Source: Weissella uvarum (GTDB lineage Bacteria > Bacillota > Bacilli > Lactobacillales > Lactobacillaceae). Taken from it: DNA of 64,000 bases. The notes under the pieces were generated by a model. The model was not told the DNA's origin, did not search any database, and saw nothing but the letters and a program-made list of their open reading frames with translations. Position 1 is the stretch's first letter; each line of letters begins with the position of its first letter. Location: NCBI RefSeq assembly GCF_016908785.1, contig NZ_JAFBEO010000001.1, forward strand, positions 434,001-498,000, given 5' to 3'. This document shows, in pieces, positions 1-8,248 of the stretch. The position numbers were made by a program, and so were the translations under genes.

Positions 1-86
1 TCCGGTGTTACATCAAACCCACGTGCTTGCATTAAGGTTACTTGGTCATTCACTTCTTGCATATCCTGCGGAATTTTTTCAGCCAT
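1..86 (-). CDS. Partial CDS, 5' end only, unknown product
   Basis: The first 28 codons of a minus-strand gene that runs off the window start. It begins MAEKIPQDMQEVNDQVTLMQ and is preceded by a strong ribosome binding site (GGAGGTG, about 7 bases before the ATG). The visible part is polar and has no signal peptide or membrane segment. I do not recognise the family. It is divergent from the hydrate epimerase gene across a 135-base gap. Confidence 0.6.
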   Translation of the reverse strand, partial: MAEKIPQDMQEVNDQVTLMQARGFDVTP

Positions 87-154
87 GTTAGCACCTCCAT
101 CATTTTTTTGCCAATACACATTGTAACACGCACAGCACCAATCAGATAATTGAT

Positions 155-183
155 TTGTTAGGAACCCCCATTCCGTTTATAAT
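155..183 (+). promoter_or_regulatory. Sigma-A-type promoter for the nnrE unit
   Basis: TTGTTA, a 17-base spacer, then a perfect TATAAT. It lies 39 bases before the start codon and is followed by an AAGGAGG ribosome binding site. Confidence 0.7.
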
Positions 184-221
184 AGGTTTGATTGAATTAA
201 AAATAAAGGAGGTTACATTTC

Positions 222-887
222 ATGGTTGAAGCTGTAACCGCACAAGAAATGCAACTATTAGATCGTTATACGGTCGATACAATTGGGATGCCTGCCTTGG
301 TATTGATGGAGCGCACAGCCCAATCAGTAATTGAAGTGCTGGCCTCAGGTAAATATGATCTGTCAAAAGTTCTCGTCATTGCAGGACTTAGTAATAACGG
401 TGGTGACGGCATTGTCATTTCCCGTTTACTCAGTCAAAAAGCAGTTAATGTCGATTTGCTCATTTTAGGAGATGAAAAGCGCGCTACTCCTAATACTGCC
501 ACTCAATTAAAAATTGCACGCAATTACGGAATTGAACCCAAACATCGCGTCCATGATTTCAAACATTATAGCGTCATTATTGATGCCCTCTTCGGGATTG
601 GTTTGTCTAAGCCCGTGCCTGTTAAACTAGGTGAAATTATTAAGCGGGTTAACGCCGCAAACATTCCCGTCATTTCTGTCGACGTCCCTTCTGGTTTAAA
701 TGCCACAACTGGTGAAATTTTGGGCTCAGCAATTCGTGCTGATGCAACCGTCACCTTTGGCTATCCCAAAACAGGCTTGCTTCAAAATGAAGGCCTCAAA
801 CGTTCTGGTGATATTTACGTCAAGGATATTGGTATCTATCGTCCTGAAAATCTCGATGAATTCCTAAAATCACAACAGGAAGGTTAG
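222..887 (+). CDS. nnrE: NAD(P)H-hydrate epimerase (YjeF N-terminal domain)
   Basis: Interconverts the R and S forms of damaged, hydrated NAD(P)H so that a dehydratase can repair it; cytosolic metabolite repair. At 221 residues it is the stand-alone YjeF_N domain without the dehydratase. Visible motifs are the nucleotide-loop N-N-G-G-D-G (residues 58-63), DALFGIGL (about 117-124) and VDVPSGLNATTGEI (from about 153), the conserved Asp/Pro-rich active-site region. Start chosen at the ATG after AAGGAGG. The next gene begins 7 bases after the stop, so the two are probably co-transcribed. Confidence 0.92.
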   Translation: MVEAVTAQEMQLLDRYTVDTIGMPALVLMERTAQSVIEVLASGKYDLSKVLVIAGLSNNGGDGIVISRLLSQKAVNVDLLILGDEKRATPNTATQLKIARNYGIEPKHRVHDFKHYSVIIDALFGIGLSKPVPVKLGEIIKRVNAANIPVISVDVPSGLNATTGEILGSAIRADATVTFGYPKTGLLQNEGLKRSGDIYVKDIGIYRPENLDEFLKSQQEG

Positions 888-894
888 TAATGTA

Positions 895-2730
895 ATGAAG
901 ATTGTATTAATCGGCGCTGGTCCGCGCAATTTAGTGCTAGTTGAACGTCTAATCGCATATGCAAAGGCTACCGCAGGATTACATGACATTACCATTGCCG
1001 ATGCATATCCAATTGGTGGTGCTGTTTGGAACCCGGATCAAAATCCCCGTTTCATGGCAAACACGATTAGTCAACAATTAACATTATTTACAGACGATTC
1101 CGTCAAAAAACAAGTTTCTGGTTTAACTGGTCCTAATTTTTACGAATGGGCCCACACTGATGCAAGCGATTATCTAACAACGCATCATTTTAAAAATGAA
1201 CAGGCCTTTCGTGCTGAAATAGCGATTTTAAACCCAAACCACTTCGCTTCAAGAGCATTATTTGGTTTATACGCTAATTATTATTTTGAAACGCTTCAAA
1301 AGCATTTACCAGATAATACGCAACTGCAGTTTAAGCAACAATACGTCACGCACGTGCACCCACAAGCTGATGAAACTTTTAGCATCACTTTTGCGGATGG
1401 TTCAACACAAACCGCTGACGTCGTCGTTTACACCCCTGGTTATACCAACGTTGATCCGACTGATGAAGAAAAACAGTTTAAACAACATGCTAAGACCCAT
1501 CAGTTAGTCTACCTACCACCAATGCACCCGAGTGATGCACCTCTTGCCGAAATCAAAGGCAACCAAAATGTGATTATCCGTGGTTTAGGCTTAAGCTTTT
1601 TTGATTACTTAGCTGAGTTAACCATCGGTCGGGGTGGGCAGTTTGTTCGGTCCGCTGATGATACACTGACTTACCAACCTTCTGGACAAGAGCCTCATCT
1701 CATCGCTGGCTCTCGTAGCGGTACTCTACCACGTTCAAAAGCCTATAATCAAAAGGCCCAAGCCGAATCATATCAAGCACTCTTTTTCACACCTGAAAAG
1801 ATTCAAGCCCGTATGATTGATGGTCATATTAGTTATGACGATTTTTATGATTTGTTCCAAAAAGAAATGACTTACAAGTATTACTTTAATTTGATGAGTG
1901 ATACAGCCATCACTTGGCCCTTTGACCGTGCAGATTTCTTAACGAGTCTACAAAATAGCCAAGATTTGAATGCCACTGCGCGTGCGTTTGGCATTCCTGA
2001 AGAACAAATCATCAACTGGGACGCGATTTTAAATCCAGTTGCTGGTGAACACCCTGACTATCAAAAGTTTATCACGGACATGCTACAAGTAGATATTACT
2101 GACGCACGCAAGGGTAACGACTTGGCTCCTTTTGCCGGCGCCTTTGAGCTATTAAAAGATTTACGAGGACGCTTACGTGAATATCTCAATCAGGATTACT
2201 TAACGCCTGACGAATATGAAAAGTTCCTCAAACAATTTAATCCAATTAATCGGCTCTTAAATATCGGTCCACCAGTTTTGCGAATTGAACAATTGCAAGC
2301 TTTAATTAAGGCGGGAATTGTGACCATCGCTGCCCCTGGAATCAAGGTACAAACAACAACCGAAGGCTTTGTGGCTACAGATAGTCAAAAGCATCGTTTT
2401 GAAAGCCGACAATTAGTTGACGCCCGTCTTCCAGCGATTACTGTCGCCCATACAGCCGACTCGGTCATGCACGACTTAAAGGATAACGGCTTATTAACTG
2501 ATGTACAGCTTAATAAAGCAGACGGTACCACGTTCACGATTGATGCTGCTTACAATGATCGTAAAACCTTACAAGCGATTGATGCTAATGGTCAATTAGT
2601 TAAAAACCTCTTCATCCATGGTACGCCCACGGAAAATTGGAATTGGTTTACTTCCTTTGCGCCACGGCCCAACGTTAATGATAAGAATCTGCGTGACGCA
2701 GAAATTATGGCACAACAAATTTTTAACTAA
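895..2730 (+). CDS. FAD/NAD(P)-binding protein (flavin monooxygenase-like)
   Basis: A 611-residue protein starting with a dinucleotide-binding fold: G-A-G-P-R-N at residues 7-12 follows a short beta strand. A second region resembling the Pfam 'FAD-NAD(P)-binding' family of N-hydroxylase-like proteins follows. No membrane segments. Proteins of this type occur widely in lactobacilli with no assigned reaction, so function is open. It follows nnrE by 7 bases with an overlapping ribosome binding site (AGGAAGG) and ends at a strong terminator, giving a bicistronic unit. The pairing with an NAD(P)H repair enzyme suggests a nicotinamide- or flavin-linked role, which is inference only. Confidence 0.75.
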   Translation: MKIVLIGAGPRNLVLVERLIAYAKATAGLHDITIADAYPIGGAVWNPDQNPRFMANTISQQLTLFTDDSVKKQVSGLTGPNFYEWAHTDASDYLTTHHFKNEQAFRAEIAILNPNHFASRALFGLYANYYFETLQKHLPDNTQLQFKQQYVTHVHPQADETFSITFADGSTQTADVVVYTPGYTNVDPTDEEKQFKQHAKTHQLVYLPPMHPSDAPLAEIKGNQNVIIRGLGLSFFDYLAELTIGRGGQFVRSADDTLTYQPSGQEPHLIAGSRSGTLPRSKAYNQKAQAESYQALFFTPEKIQARMIDGHISYDDFYDLFQKEMTYKYYFNLMSDTAITWPFDRADFLTSLQNSQDLNATARAFGIPEEQIINWDAILNPVAGEHPDYQKFITDMLQVDITDARKGNDLAPFAGAFELLKDLRGRLREYLNQDYLTPDEYEKFLKQFNPINRLLNIGPPVLRIEQLQALIKAGIVTIAAPGIKVQTTTEGFVATDSQKHRFESRQLVDARLPAITVAHTADSVMHDLKDNGLLTDVQLNKADGTTFTIDAAYNDRKTLQAIDANGQLVKNLFIHGTPTENWNWFTSFAPRPNVNDKNLRDAEIMAQQIFN

Positions 2731-2737
2731 CTTTATC

Positions 2738-2783
2738 GGCAACTATCGCCCTGGATGCAACAGGACTGTAGTTGCCTTTTTTT
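2738..2783 (+). terminator. Intrinsic terminator after the nnrE unit
   Basis: Perfect GGCAACTA / TAGTTGCC stem followed directly by seven T. Confidence 0.85.
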
Positions 2784-2806
2784 ATGAAACCCCCGCATCG
2801 ATACTC

Positions 2807-2854
2807 AAAAAAGCTCCCCTAAATTGCACGTCTCTGTCCAAATTAGGGGAGCTT
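2807..2854 (-). terminator. Intrinsic terminator of the 123-aa membrane protein gene
   Basis: 12-bp stem AAGCTCCCCTAA / TTAGGGGAGCTT; on the minus strand it is followed by six T. It lies 26 bases past the stop of the minus-strand gene. Confidence 0.85.
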
Positions 2855-2879
2855 ATCACTTACCATACAAGTAAGCCTT

Positions 2880-3251
2880 TTAGCCTTTATCTAATAAAGT
2901 CACTCGAATAAAAATTGCTGCAAGGAGCATTAAGGTTGCAGGAACAATCAAGAAAAATACAAACAAAACAAGCGCACCATACCCTACTAAACTAACCACT
3001 AAACCAGTTCGTTCTTGATTCGTCATTTTATTGGTTACCAAGATGAAAACTGATAACACTGCACCCGTGATGACTAGCATAGCTATGATTGCCCAGTACA
3101 TTACGCCCATAAAACTGTCTAATGTATAAATATCTAACCACGAAATTTCACGTACAGTATTGTAAAACGTATTTGCCATAAAGCCACCCATAAATAAAAT
3201 TGTATTCAAAATATCAATAAAGAATACAATCTTAACTAAAGTTTGTCGCAT
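2880..3251 (-). CDS. Small integral membrane protein, unknown function
   Basis: A 123-residue protein with four predicted membrane segments (about residues 8-28, 47-75, 84-104 and 105-120) and a polar loop KMTNQERTG in the middle. The start is the ATG after AAAGGGAAC. It is monocistronic with its own terminator. I do not recognise the family. It is just downstream of the bPH2 genes in the same orientation, but a separate terminator lies between, so a link to the bacteriocin locus is not supported. Confidence 0.6.
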   Translation of the reverse strand: MRQTLVKIVFFIDILNTILFMGGFMANTFYNTVREISWLDIYTLDSFMGVMYWAIIAMLVITGAVLSVFILVTNKMTNQERTGLVVSLVGYGALVLFVFFLIVPATLMLLAAIFIRVTLLDKG

Positions 3252-3583
3252 AGTTGAAGTTCCCTTTCAGTAAACGTGTATATATAAATTAATTATTATC
3301 ATAACATACCGTCAGTAACTCTGGCCGACATATGCTCTTTTGTTACACCAATTGTTGTCTTTATGTCTAATCAACTATAAATGTCTTAACTAAAAATCCA
3401 TCAGCTAGAACAAACTAACTGATGGGCTTCTATATTTTCTAAAGAATCCAACTGAAAATTATCTCAACTTTCTAAGCAACACCATTAAAAATATATTGTC
3501 CCGGTGCCCTTCACAAGTCTAAAATTTATGAAGGCTTTTACTTAACATCATAAAATTAGCTCCCAACCGGACCAACATAACCA
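3252..3583. other. Intergenic region between two minus-strand units
   Basis: AT-rich, with no convincing ORF. It holds a terminator for the bPH2 unit (3392-3425), a weaker 6-bp hairpin CCTTCA/TGAAGG at 3508-3534, and the upstream region of the 123-aa gene. Confidence 0.5.
3392..3425 (-). terminator. Terminator of the bPH2 operon
   Basis: Stem CCATCAGxTAG / CTAxCTGATGG with one mismatch and a 6-base loop; minus-strand reading continues ATTTTTAG. About 160 bases after the 434-aa gene. Confidence 0.55.
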
Positions 3584-4888
3584 TCATTCTATTTCCGTAA
3601 ACTTATTCGTCGGATTACGATCCGTCGATAAGCTGCGTAATTTCATTACATTCATCATTGATGTCTTACTTTGTACTCCCACAAAATCTTGAGGAATATA
3701 ATATGTTTTTTTATTAACAATGCCTTCTACTATCTCAAAGAAATTTTGTTTTTGATTAAAACGAATCGTTGTTAACATCGGTTTAGCAAAGACAGGTATC
3801 AATGTCATCAGGATAATTACTGGAATGAATCCAAACAAACTATATACTATACACAAGAGAAAAATGCACAACATCAAATAAATGATCATCAAGACAAGTT
3901 TTGTTGTCGACCATTGTTGTGTGACATCTACATCAACAAATTTGTATTCTGGTAAATATTTTTCAATCAGTTTCATTTTTCCCTTATTAGAAACCAGTGG
4001 AAAAATATAGTTTTTAGTACTATTTTCACCCTCGGATTCATCATTCAAAATGGCGGATACCGTACATAAACCTAAAATACGCAATCCAATATTTCGATCA
4101 ATTTGGATGCCAGCAATATCATGTTTTAAAATTATATTTTCATCAGTATTTATAAAGCCATTGCGTACCACAAACTCATTTGAATAATCCATTATATTAA
4201 ATTGAGAGAACTTCAAATACTGAACAACGATGGTAAACACCGGTACCATCAACACTATTAAAATAATTAAAATGTTGTCGATATGCAAACTAATACTTAG
4301 ATACTTGCTAAGGGCCTCTCTAAATTCATTTAAATCTAATAAAAAAGGTACTAATAAAATATAGTTTGCGGAAAAAAGGCCAGTTAGAATCATCTTCTTA
4401 GGTGTGATTTTAACCTCAGGAATAGAACGATCACCACTACTATCCAAATTTTGTGTGTTTTTTGGTAACCCCTGCTCTATTTCTTGGAGATTACTATCAT
4501 AGCAAGCTAAAAAACTAATTTCTTTTTGTTCTTCACCATTTTTAAAAAAGATTGTAATACCCGTTACCTTTAAAACCCTTTGCAGCCAATCCTGCTCTTT
4601 TCTATAATTTAAAATTCCTTTTTGTTGACTAATTTCTAGAATATGCTTTTCTAACTTACCATAACTTATGGTTAAGTTCCCATCGTGAGTAGCGTAAGTT
4701 GTATTCCAGTATTCTAGCAAAGCCGATAAAATTTTAAAACTGAAAAAAGCAATAACCACGCTGAATACAATGATACCCTTATGCAACCAAGCATTTAACA
4801 AATGTACTATGGGAATTAATATAATTGCATCCTGTATTAACTCCTTTAGTTTTATAACAAAATATAATGCTGACTGTCTTTTTTTCAT
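3584..4888 (-). CDS. bPH2 (YdbT-like) membrane protein of the leaderless bacteriocin locus
   Basis: A 434-residue membrane protein. It has paired membrane segments at about 15-50, 168-215 and 335-375, separated by soluble segments that resemble bacterial pleckstrin-homology type 2 (bPH2, YdbT) domains. One starts at about 65, a second at about 230 (SNEFVVRNGFI, IAGIQIDRNIGLRILGL) and a third at about 380 (NFFEIVEGIVNKKTYYIP). Paired bPH2 proteins are encoded with leaderless bacteriocins such as the enterocin L50/MR10/DD14 group, where they act in export or self-protection; that role is inferred here. It overlaps the upstream bPH2 gene by 4 bases. The third domain ends early compared with YdbT proteins of about 490 residues, so the C terminus may be truncated. 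Confidence 0.75.
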   Translation of the reverse strand: MKKRQSALYFVIKLKELIQDAIILIPIVHLLNAWLHKGIIVFSVVIAFFSFKILSALLEYWNTTYATHDGNLTISYGKLEKHILEISQQKGILNYRKEQDWLQRVLKVTGITIFFKNGEEQKEISFLACYDSNLQEIEQGLPKNTQNLDSSGDRSIPEVKITPKKMILTGLFSANYILLVPFLLDLNEFREALSKYLSISLHIDNILIILIVLMVPVFTIVVQYLKFSQFNIMDYSNEFVVRNGFINTDENIILKHDIAGIQIDRNIGLRILGLCTVSAILNDESEGENSTKNYIFPLVSNKGKMKLIEKYLPEYKFVDVDVTQQWSTTKLVLMIIYLMLCIFLLCIVYSLFGFIPVIILMTLIPVFAKPMLTTIRFNQKQNFFEIVEGIVNKKTYYIPQDFVGVQSKTSMMNVMKLRSLSTDRNPTNKFTEIE

Positions 4889-5358
4889 ACATTTTCTTCC
4901 AACAAATAATAATTATTAATGATTCTTTCCAAATCTTCCCGTATTAATCCATGAAACACATACTGTTTTGCTGCTGTTTGAATTTCTAAATCATAGATAT
5001 GAAACAAATTTTGAATAATATTTGTTTTTTCAGAGACACCATAGATTTTGTCAAAAGGGATATAAGTTTTCTTGCTAATGAATCTTCCTCGCGTTAACTC
5101 AAAAGACTGCTTCTTTGCTAATTCCTTAATTTGAGCGGTTTGATAATAATTCTGATTTAAAAATGCTTCAAAAATGTAGCCTGCCACAAAAAATATCAGA
5201 ACCATCATTTGGAACCACCCATTTATATTAAATACATTTAAAATCGCAATCAAAACACCTAATATACTGCCATCAATCAGTAAAGTGATTAAATTTAAAT
5301 AATAAACTACTCGGTAACTTGGTTTCCATTTTTGATTATTGGTATCAAAATTCGCCAT
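4885..5358 (-). CDS. bPH2 (YdbS-like) membrane protein of the leaderless bacteriocin locus
   Basis: About 157 residues with two membrane segments near the N terminus, followed by a bPH2-like domain (FELTRGRFISKKTYIPFDKI, then IQNLFHIYDLEIQTA), the layout of YdbS. YdbS/YdbT-type pairs are typical partners of leaderless bacteriocins. I chose the internal ATG at 5358 because GGAA sits 6 bases before it; the upstream ATG at 5415 (176 residues) has no ribosome binding site. It is the first gene of the minus-strand pair and diverges from the two bacteriocin genes across about 550 bases. Confidence 0.72.
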   Translation of the reverse strand: MANFDTNNQKWKPSYRVVYYLNLITLLIDGSILGVLIAILNVFNINGWFQMMVLIFFVAGYIFEAFLNQNYYQTAQIKELAKKQSFELTRGRFISKKTYIPFDKIYGVSEKTNIIQNLFHIYDLEIQTAAKQYVFHGLIREDLERIINNYYLLEENV

Positions 5359-5415
5359 GATTAATTTTTCCTGCTTTTCTTTAATCTCATCTACTAAAAA
5401 GACATTCTTCGACAT

Positions 5416-5912
5416 AAAAACATGAATGCATATAGCAAATACAATAGATCCATCAATATCGGATGCTTACAATTTGCAAAACAGCTAGTATTTAAAGTTT
5501 CTCACCTTTCTATCTCCTCCATTTATGTAAACGAACAAAGCAACAAAAATACTCTTGTAGTATACCAATATCCGTACTTTAATCAAGTTAATTCCTGTTT
5601 TTATAAATTCCTGCCGAATTTTTTATTTTAAGTCTTTTTTCAAATTTAAATTGCTGTTTACTATAATATTTTTATTTCTTAAAAATTAATTTTTCTGATA
5701 ACAACAGGGTTTATTTTGATTTTTAAAAGTCAATAGTTCTCGAAATAAATCAAGCTTATATAATTGCATTATTAAGAGGGATATCCACTTTTAATACGAA
5801 TTCTTCACACTTCTTTTACAAGAATGCCGGACATGATTGTAATCTCTATACACTAGTTGGCCGCTAGTTATTCATTCAAAACTTGTTTGTAAATTAAAGG
5901 AGATTTTTATTT
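5416..5912. other. Divergent control region of the leaderless bacteriocin locus
   Basis: Very AT-rich spacer between the bPH2 pair and the bacteriocin pair. It holds the candidate promoter at 5815-5843 and a CTAGTT direct repeat spaced 12 bases at about 5854-5871 (possible regulator site). A 69-codon ORF at 5422-5631 has no ribosome binding site and no recognisable product, so I do not call it. Confidence 0.5.
5815..5843 (+). promoter_or_regulatory. Candidate promoter of the leaderless bacteriocin pair
   Basis: TTTACA, 17-base spacer, TGTAAT, about 70 bases before the first start codon. Confidence 0.5.
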
Positions 5913-6035
5913 ATGAGTATCGCTTTACGTTTAGCTGCTAAATATGGAATGAGAAACTACAGGCGCATTATGCGTTGGATTGGTCAAGGCTACTCTGTAA
6001 ATTGGATCGAAAAGAAACTTCGCGGACGCCATTAG
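5913..6035 (+). CDS. Leaderless class II bacteriocin peptide 1 (enterocin L50 family)
   Basis: A 40-residue cationic peptide, too short for most ORF callers. It begins MSIALRLAAKYGMRNYRRIM, continues RWIGQGYSVNWIEKKL and ends RGRH. It matches the enterocin L50/MR10 and weissellicin M pattern: an N-terminal amphipathic helix, then IMxxIGxGxxxxxIxxWLxRH. There is no signal peptide or double-glycine leader, so the primary product should be the active, formyl-Met-initiated peptide that permeabilises membranes. The ribosome binding site AAAGGAG precedes the ATG. It is paired with a second, similar peptide 34 bases downstream. Confidence 0.88.
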   Translation: MSIALRLAAKYGMRNYRRIMRWIGQGYSVNWIEKKLRGRH

Positions 6036-6069
6036 TATCGACAGTATGAAATAAGAGGAGATTGTACCA

Positions 6070-6189
6070 ATGGGAATTGCTTTACGATTGTCTGCCAAAT
6101 ATGGCAGACGGTATTATAGGAAAATTATGCAGTTACTAGGGGCAGGATGGACGATTAATCAAATTGAAAAATGGTTACGCCGTCACTAA
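6070..6189 (+). CDS. Leaderless class II bacteriocin peptide 2 (enterocin L50 family)
   Basis: A 39-residue cationic peptide starting MGIALRLSAKYGRRYYRKIM and ending with WTINQIEKWLRRH, very close to the C terminus of enterocin L50B. It shares most of its N-terminal 20 residues with peptide 1, as expected for a two-peptide leaderless bacteriocin arising by duplication. Ribosome binding site AGAGGAG. Both peptides are 3-4 residues shorter than L50A/B because the proline-containing segment after the lysine-rich start is reduced. No ABC transporter gene follows; the only candidates for export or immunity are the divergent bPH2 proteins. Confidence 0.9.
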   Translation: MGIALRLSAKYGRRYYRKIMQLLGAGWTINQIEKWLRRH

Positions 6190-6337
6190 ATCATGATGGC
6201 ATCAAAATATTGTTGCCTATACGGTTAGCTACTAAAAGTAGCGCTAAATTAAACTAGTAAATACTATCAACATATTCTTCGCCTAATTGAACAATCAACA
6301 ATTCAAATACAAGCTACAATTTCATTAGCTAAAAAGC

Positions 6338-6372
6338 CGAAAAATCTGTGGCAACATACCGAAGATTTTTCG
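6338..6372. terminator. Hairpin between bacteriocin pair and permease gene
   Basis: Perfect 10-bp stem CGAAAAATCT / AGATTTTTCG with a 15-base loop. Minus-strand reading continues GCTTTTTAGC, so it best serves the minus-strand permease, but it can also stop convergent bacteriocin transcripts. Confidence 0.55.
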
Positions 6373-6415
6373 ACTAACTCAGGCCTTAAAACAAAGCGTT
6401 TTTATAGCCATCATA

Positions 6416-7819
6416 TTAATTTGAATTTAGTTTCGAATGACGCATCCCATAAGTAAAGTAGATGATTAATCCAATGACAAACCAAATTGCTGCCGCTACC
6501 AATGTATCTAATCGTAATTGGGTCATCAAAAAGAAAGAAAAGCCAGCTGCCACCAATGGCAAAATGGGATACCATGGCATCTTATAACCATCATGATTCA
6601 AATCCTTACGTTTCCGTAATGGGATAATCCCAAGCGACACAACCATAAAGGCTAACAATGTCCCCATATTAACCAAATCAACCAAGCGATCCAATGGTAC
6701 AAATCCAGCAAACAAGGCCACAATCACTGTTGCGACCACCAACGCACGTCGTGGTTCTTCTTTTTGGTTCAATTGACCTAATTTACCAGGTAATAGGCCA
6801 TCACGACCAATCGCATAGACTAAGCGCGATGAAGCATAGAGCATGGTATACATCATCGTAAACATACCGATTAGTGCCCCTATTGTAATAATTAGGGCCA
6901 CCCCGTTTTGGCCAACCTTTTGCAAGGCTAATGCAACTGGATCCGCAACGTTAAGATCACGATAATTCATCATCCCCGTTAACACAAAAGCCACAGCAGC
7001 ATACAATAAGGCTGCAATCGCTAACGTTCCAAAAATGCCAATTGGCATATTCTTTTTAGGATTTTTTACCTCGGCCGCTGAAGATGATAAAGCGTCAAAG
7101 CCTAAGAAAGCGAAGAATACCATCGCCGTCCCTGTTAAAATACCTTTTATACCGTACGCACCATGTGCACGGGCTGGAATAAAGGGTTGATAATTATTAG
7201 CTTTAATATAAAAGAAACCAACGACAACGAATAGGATTATAATACCAATTTTTACTAACACCATGACATTTTGGAAACGCTTTGATTCCTTCATCCCACC
7301 AGATAATAGAACGGCCAAACATAGTACAATTAATACTGCTACTAAATCAACATACGTTCCTTGACCAGGATTAAATGAACCAGCTAACGCTTGGGGCATC
7401 TTGAAGATTGGGCGCACTAAATTAGCAAAATAAGCAGACCAACCCGTTGCAACGGCAGCGACCGCCAAAAAATATTCCAAAATTAGGGCCCAGCCTAAAA
7501 TCCAACCAATAATTTCACCAAAAATAATATTTCCATAGGAATACGCTGATCCGGCAACCGGTAAAGCCGAAGCCATTTCCGAATAAGCCATGGCAACTAA
7601 CCCTGAAATCAAAGCTGCCAAAATAAAACTAATGACGACCCCTGGCCCAGCAGTCGTTGCAGCAACTGTCCCAGGTAAAATAAAGATACCAGTTCCAATC
7701 ACAGCACCAATTCCTAAGCCCAATAAATCTTTTGCACCCAACGTTTTCGCAAAATGTTGGTCACTCTGCATATAATTTGACAGCGTCTCTTTTTTAAATA
7801 TCCGTTTCAATAACTGCAT
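6416..7819 (-). CDS. APC-superfamily amino acid permease (CAT/YfnA type)
   Basis: A proton- or antiport-coupled amino acid importer of the plasma membrane with about 12 membrane segments. The first helix shows LGLGIGAVIGTGIFILPGT, the glycine-rich APC substrate motif. 467 residues from the chosen start. I prefer the ATG at 7819 because GAGGAG lies 7 bases before it; the upstream ATG at 7840 would put that ribosome binding site inside the gene. The substrate cannot be read from sequence; cationic amino acid transporter relatives carry several substrates. The transcript has a structured leader ending in an intrinsic terminator just before the ribosome binding site. Confidence 0.88.
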   Translation of the reverse strand: MQLLKRIFKKETLSNYMQSDQHFAKTLGAKDLLGLGIGAVIGTGIFILPGTVAATTAGPGVVISFILAALISGLVAMAYSEMASALPVAGSAYSYGNIIFGEIIGWILGWALILEYFLAVAAVATGWSAYFANLVRPIFKMPQALAGSFNPGQGTYVDLVAVLIVLCLAVLLSGGMKESKRFQNVMVLVKIGIIILFVVVGFFYIKANNYQPFIPARAHGAYGIKGILTGTAMVFFAFLGFDALSSSAAEVKNPKKNMPIGIFGTLAIAALLYAAVAFVLTGMMNYRDLNVADPVALALQKVGQNGVALIITIGALIGMFTMMYTMLYASSRLVYAIGRDGLLPGKLGQLNQKEEPRRALVVATVIVALFAGFVPLDRLVDLVNMGTLLAFMVVSLGIIPLRKRKDLNHDGYKMPWYPILPLVAAGFSFFLMTQLRLDTLVAAAIWFVIGLIIYFTYGMRHSKLNSN

Positions 7820-7840
7820 ATCTTTCTCCTCAAAAATCAT

Positions 7841-7970
7841 AAAAAAAGTGCGATGGATTAATGACCAAACCCATCACACTTTAACCGACGCTATCATACC
7901 CCACGAGTAATCCAATGCTGTAAAGTTTCGGGATTGATCACCGAAACCCTACATAAAGAAACTTTACCTA
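7841..7970 (-). promoter_or_regulatory. Structured leader with terminator (attenuator of unknown class) of the permease
   Basis: On the minus strand, AAAGTGTGATGG pairs with CCATCGCACTTT (one mismatch/wobble) and is followed by seven T, immediately before the permease ribosome binding site (7841-7882). Upstream, GTAAAGTTTC (7958-7967) pairs perfectly with GAAACTTTAC (7920-7929), and a GTTTCGG segment inside this loop competes for the same right arm. TGGATTA (about 7906-7912) could pair with TAATCCA of the terminator as an antiterminator. No T-box signature or riboswitch class I recognise. Confidence 0.6.
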
Positions 7971-8248
7971 GTTTTCGGAATACTTACCAAAAAAAGTAAA
8001 GTTTTTAAATGATTCAAGTGTCATCATTGTCTTTTGCATTGAACTTTCCCCCTCTTATTTAATGCTTATTCTAAACAAATTAATTATTGGTGTCAATATT
8101 CTAATCATAATCTCATTTAACTTTTTCACCATTTTTTATAAAATTGTCCGTCTATTGACATCCCTTTTCAGTAAGTTATATTAGTACTTGTTGTTATAGA
8201 ACCAATTACTTTTAGTAATTTAAATAAAATATTTGAAAGGATTCTCTC
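7971..8248. other. Divergent intergenic region permease/dus
   Basis: AT-rich spacer holding upstream parts of the permease leader and the dus promoter area. The dus ribosome binding site is GAAAGGA, about 10 bases before its ATG. No additional gene seen. Confidence 0.4.

Noticed and set aside
5422-5631. 69-codon ORF in the bacteriocin control region
   Set aside because: No ribosome binding site, unusual composition, overlaps the bPH2 promoter area.
6190-6330. Third leaderless peptide after the bacteriocin pair
   Set aside because: The only short ORF here has 11 codons, no ribosome binding site and no similarity to the two peptides.
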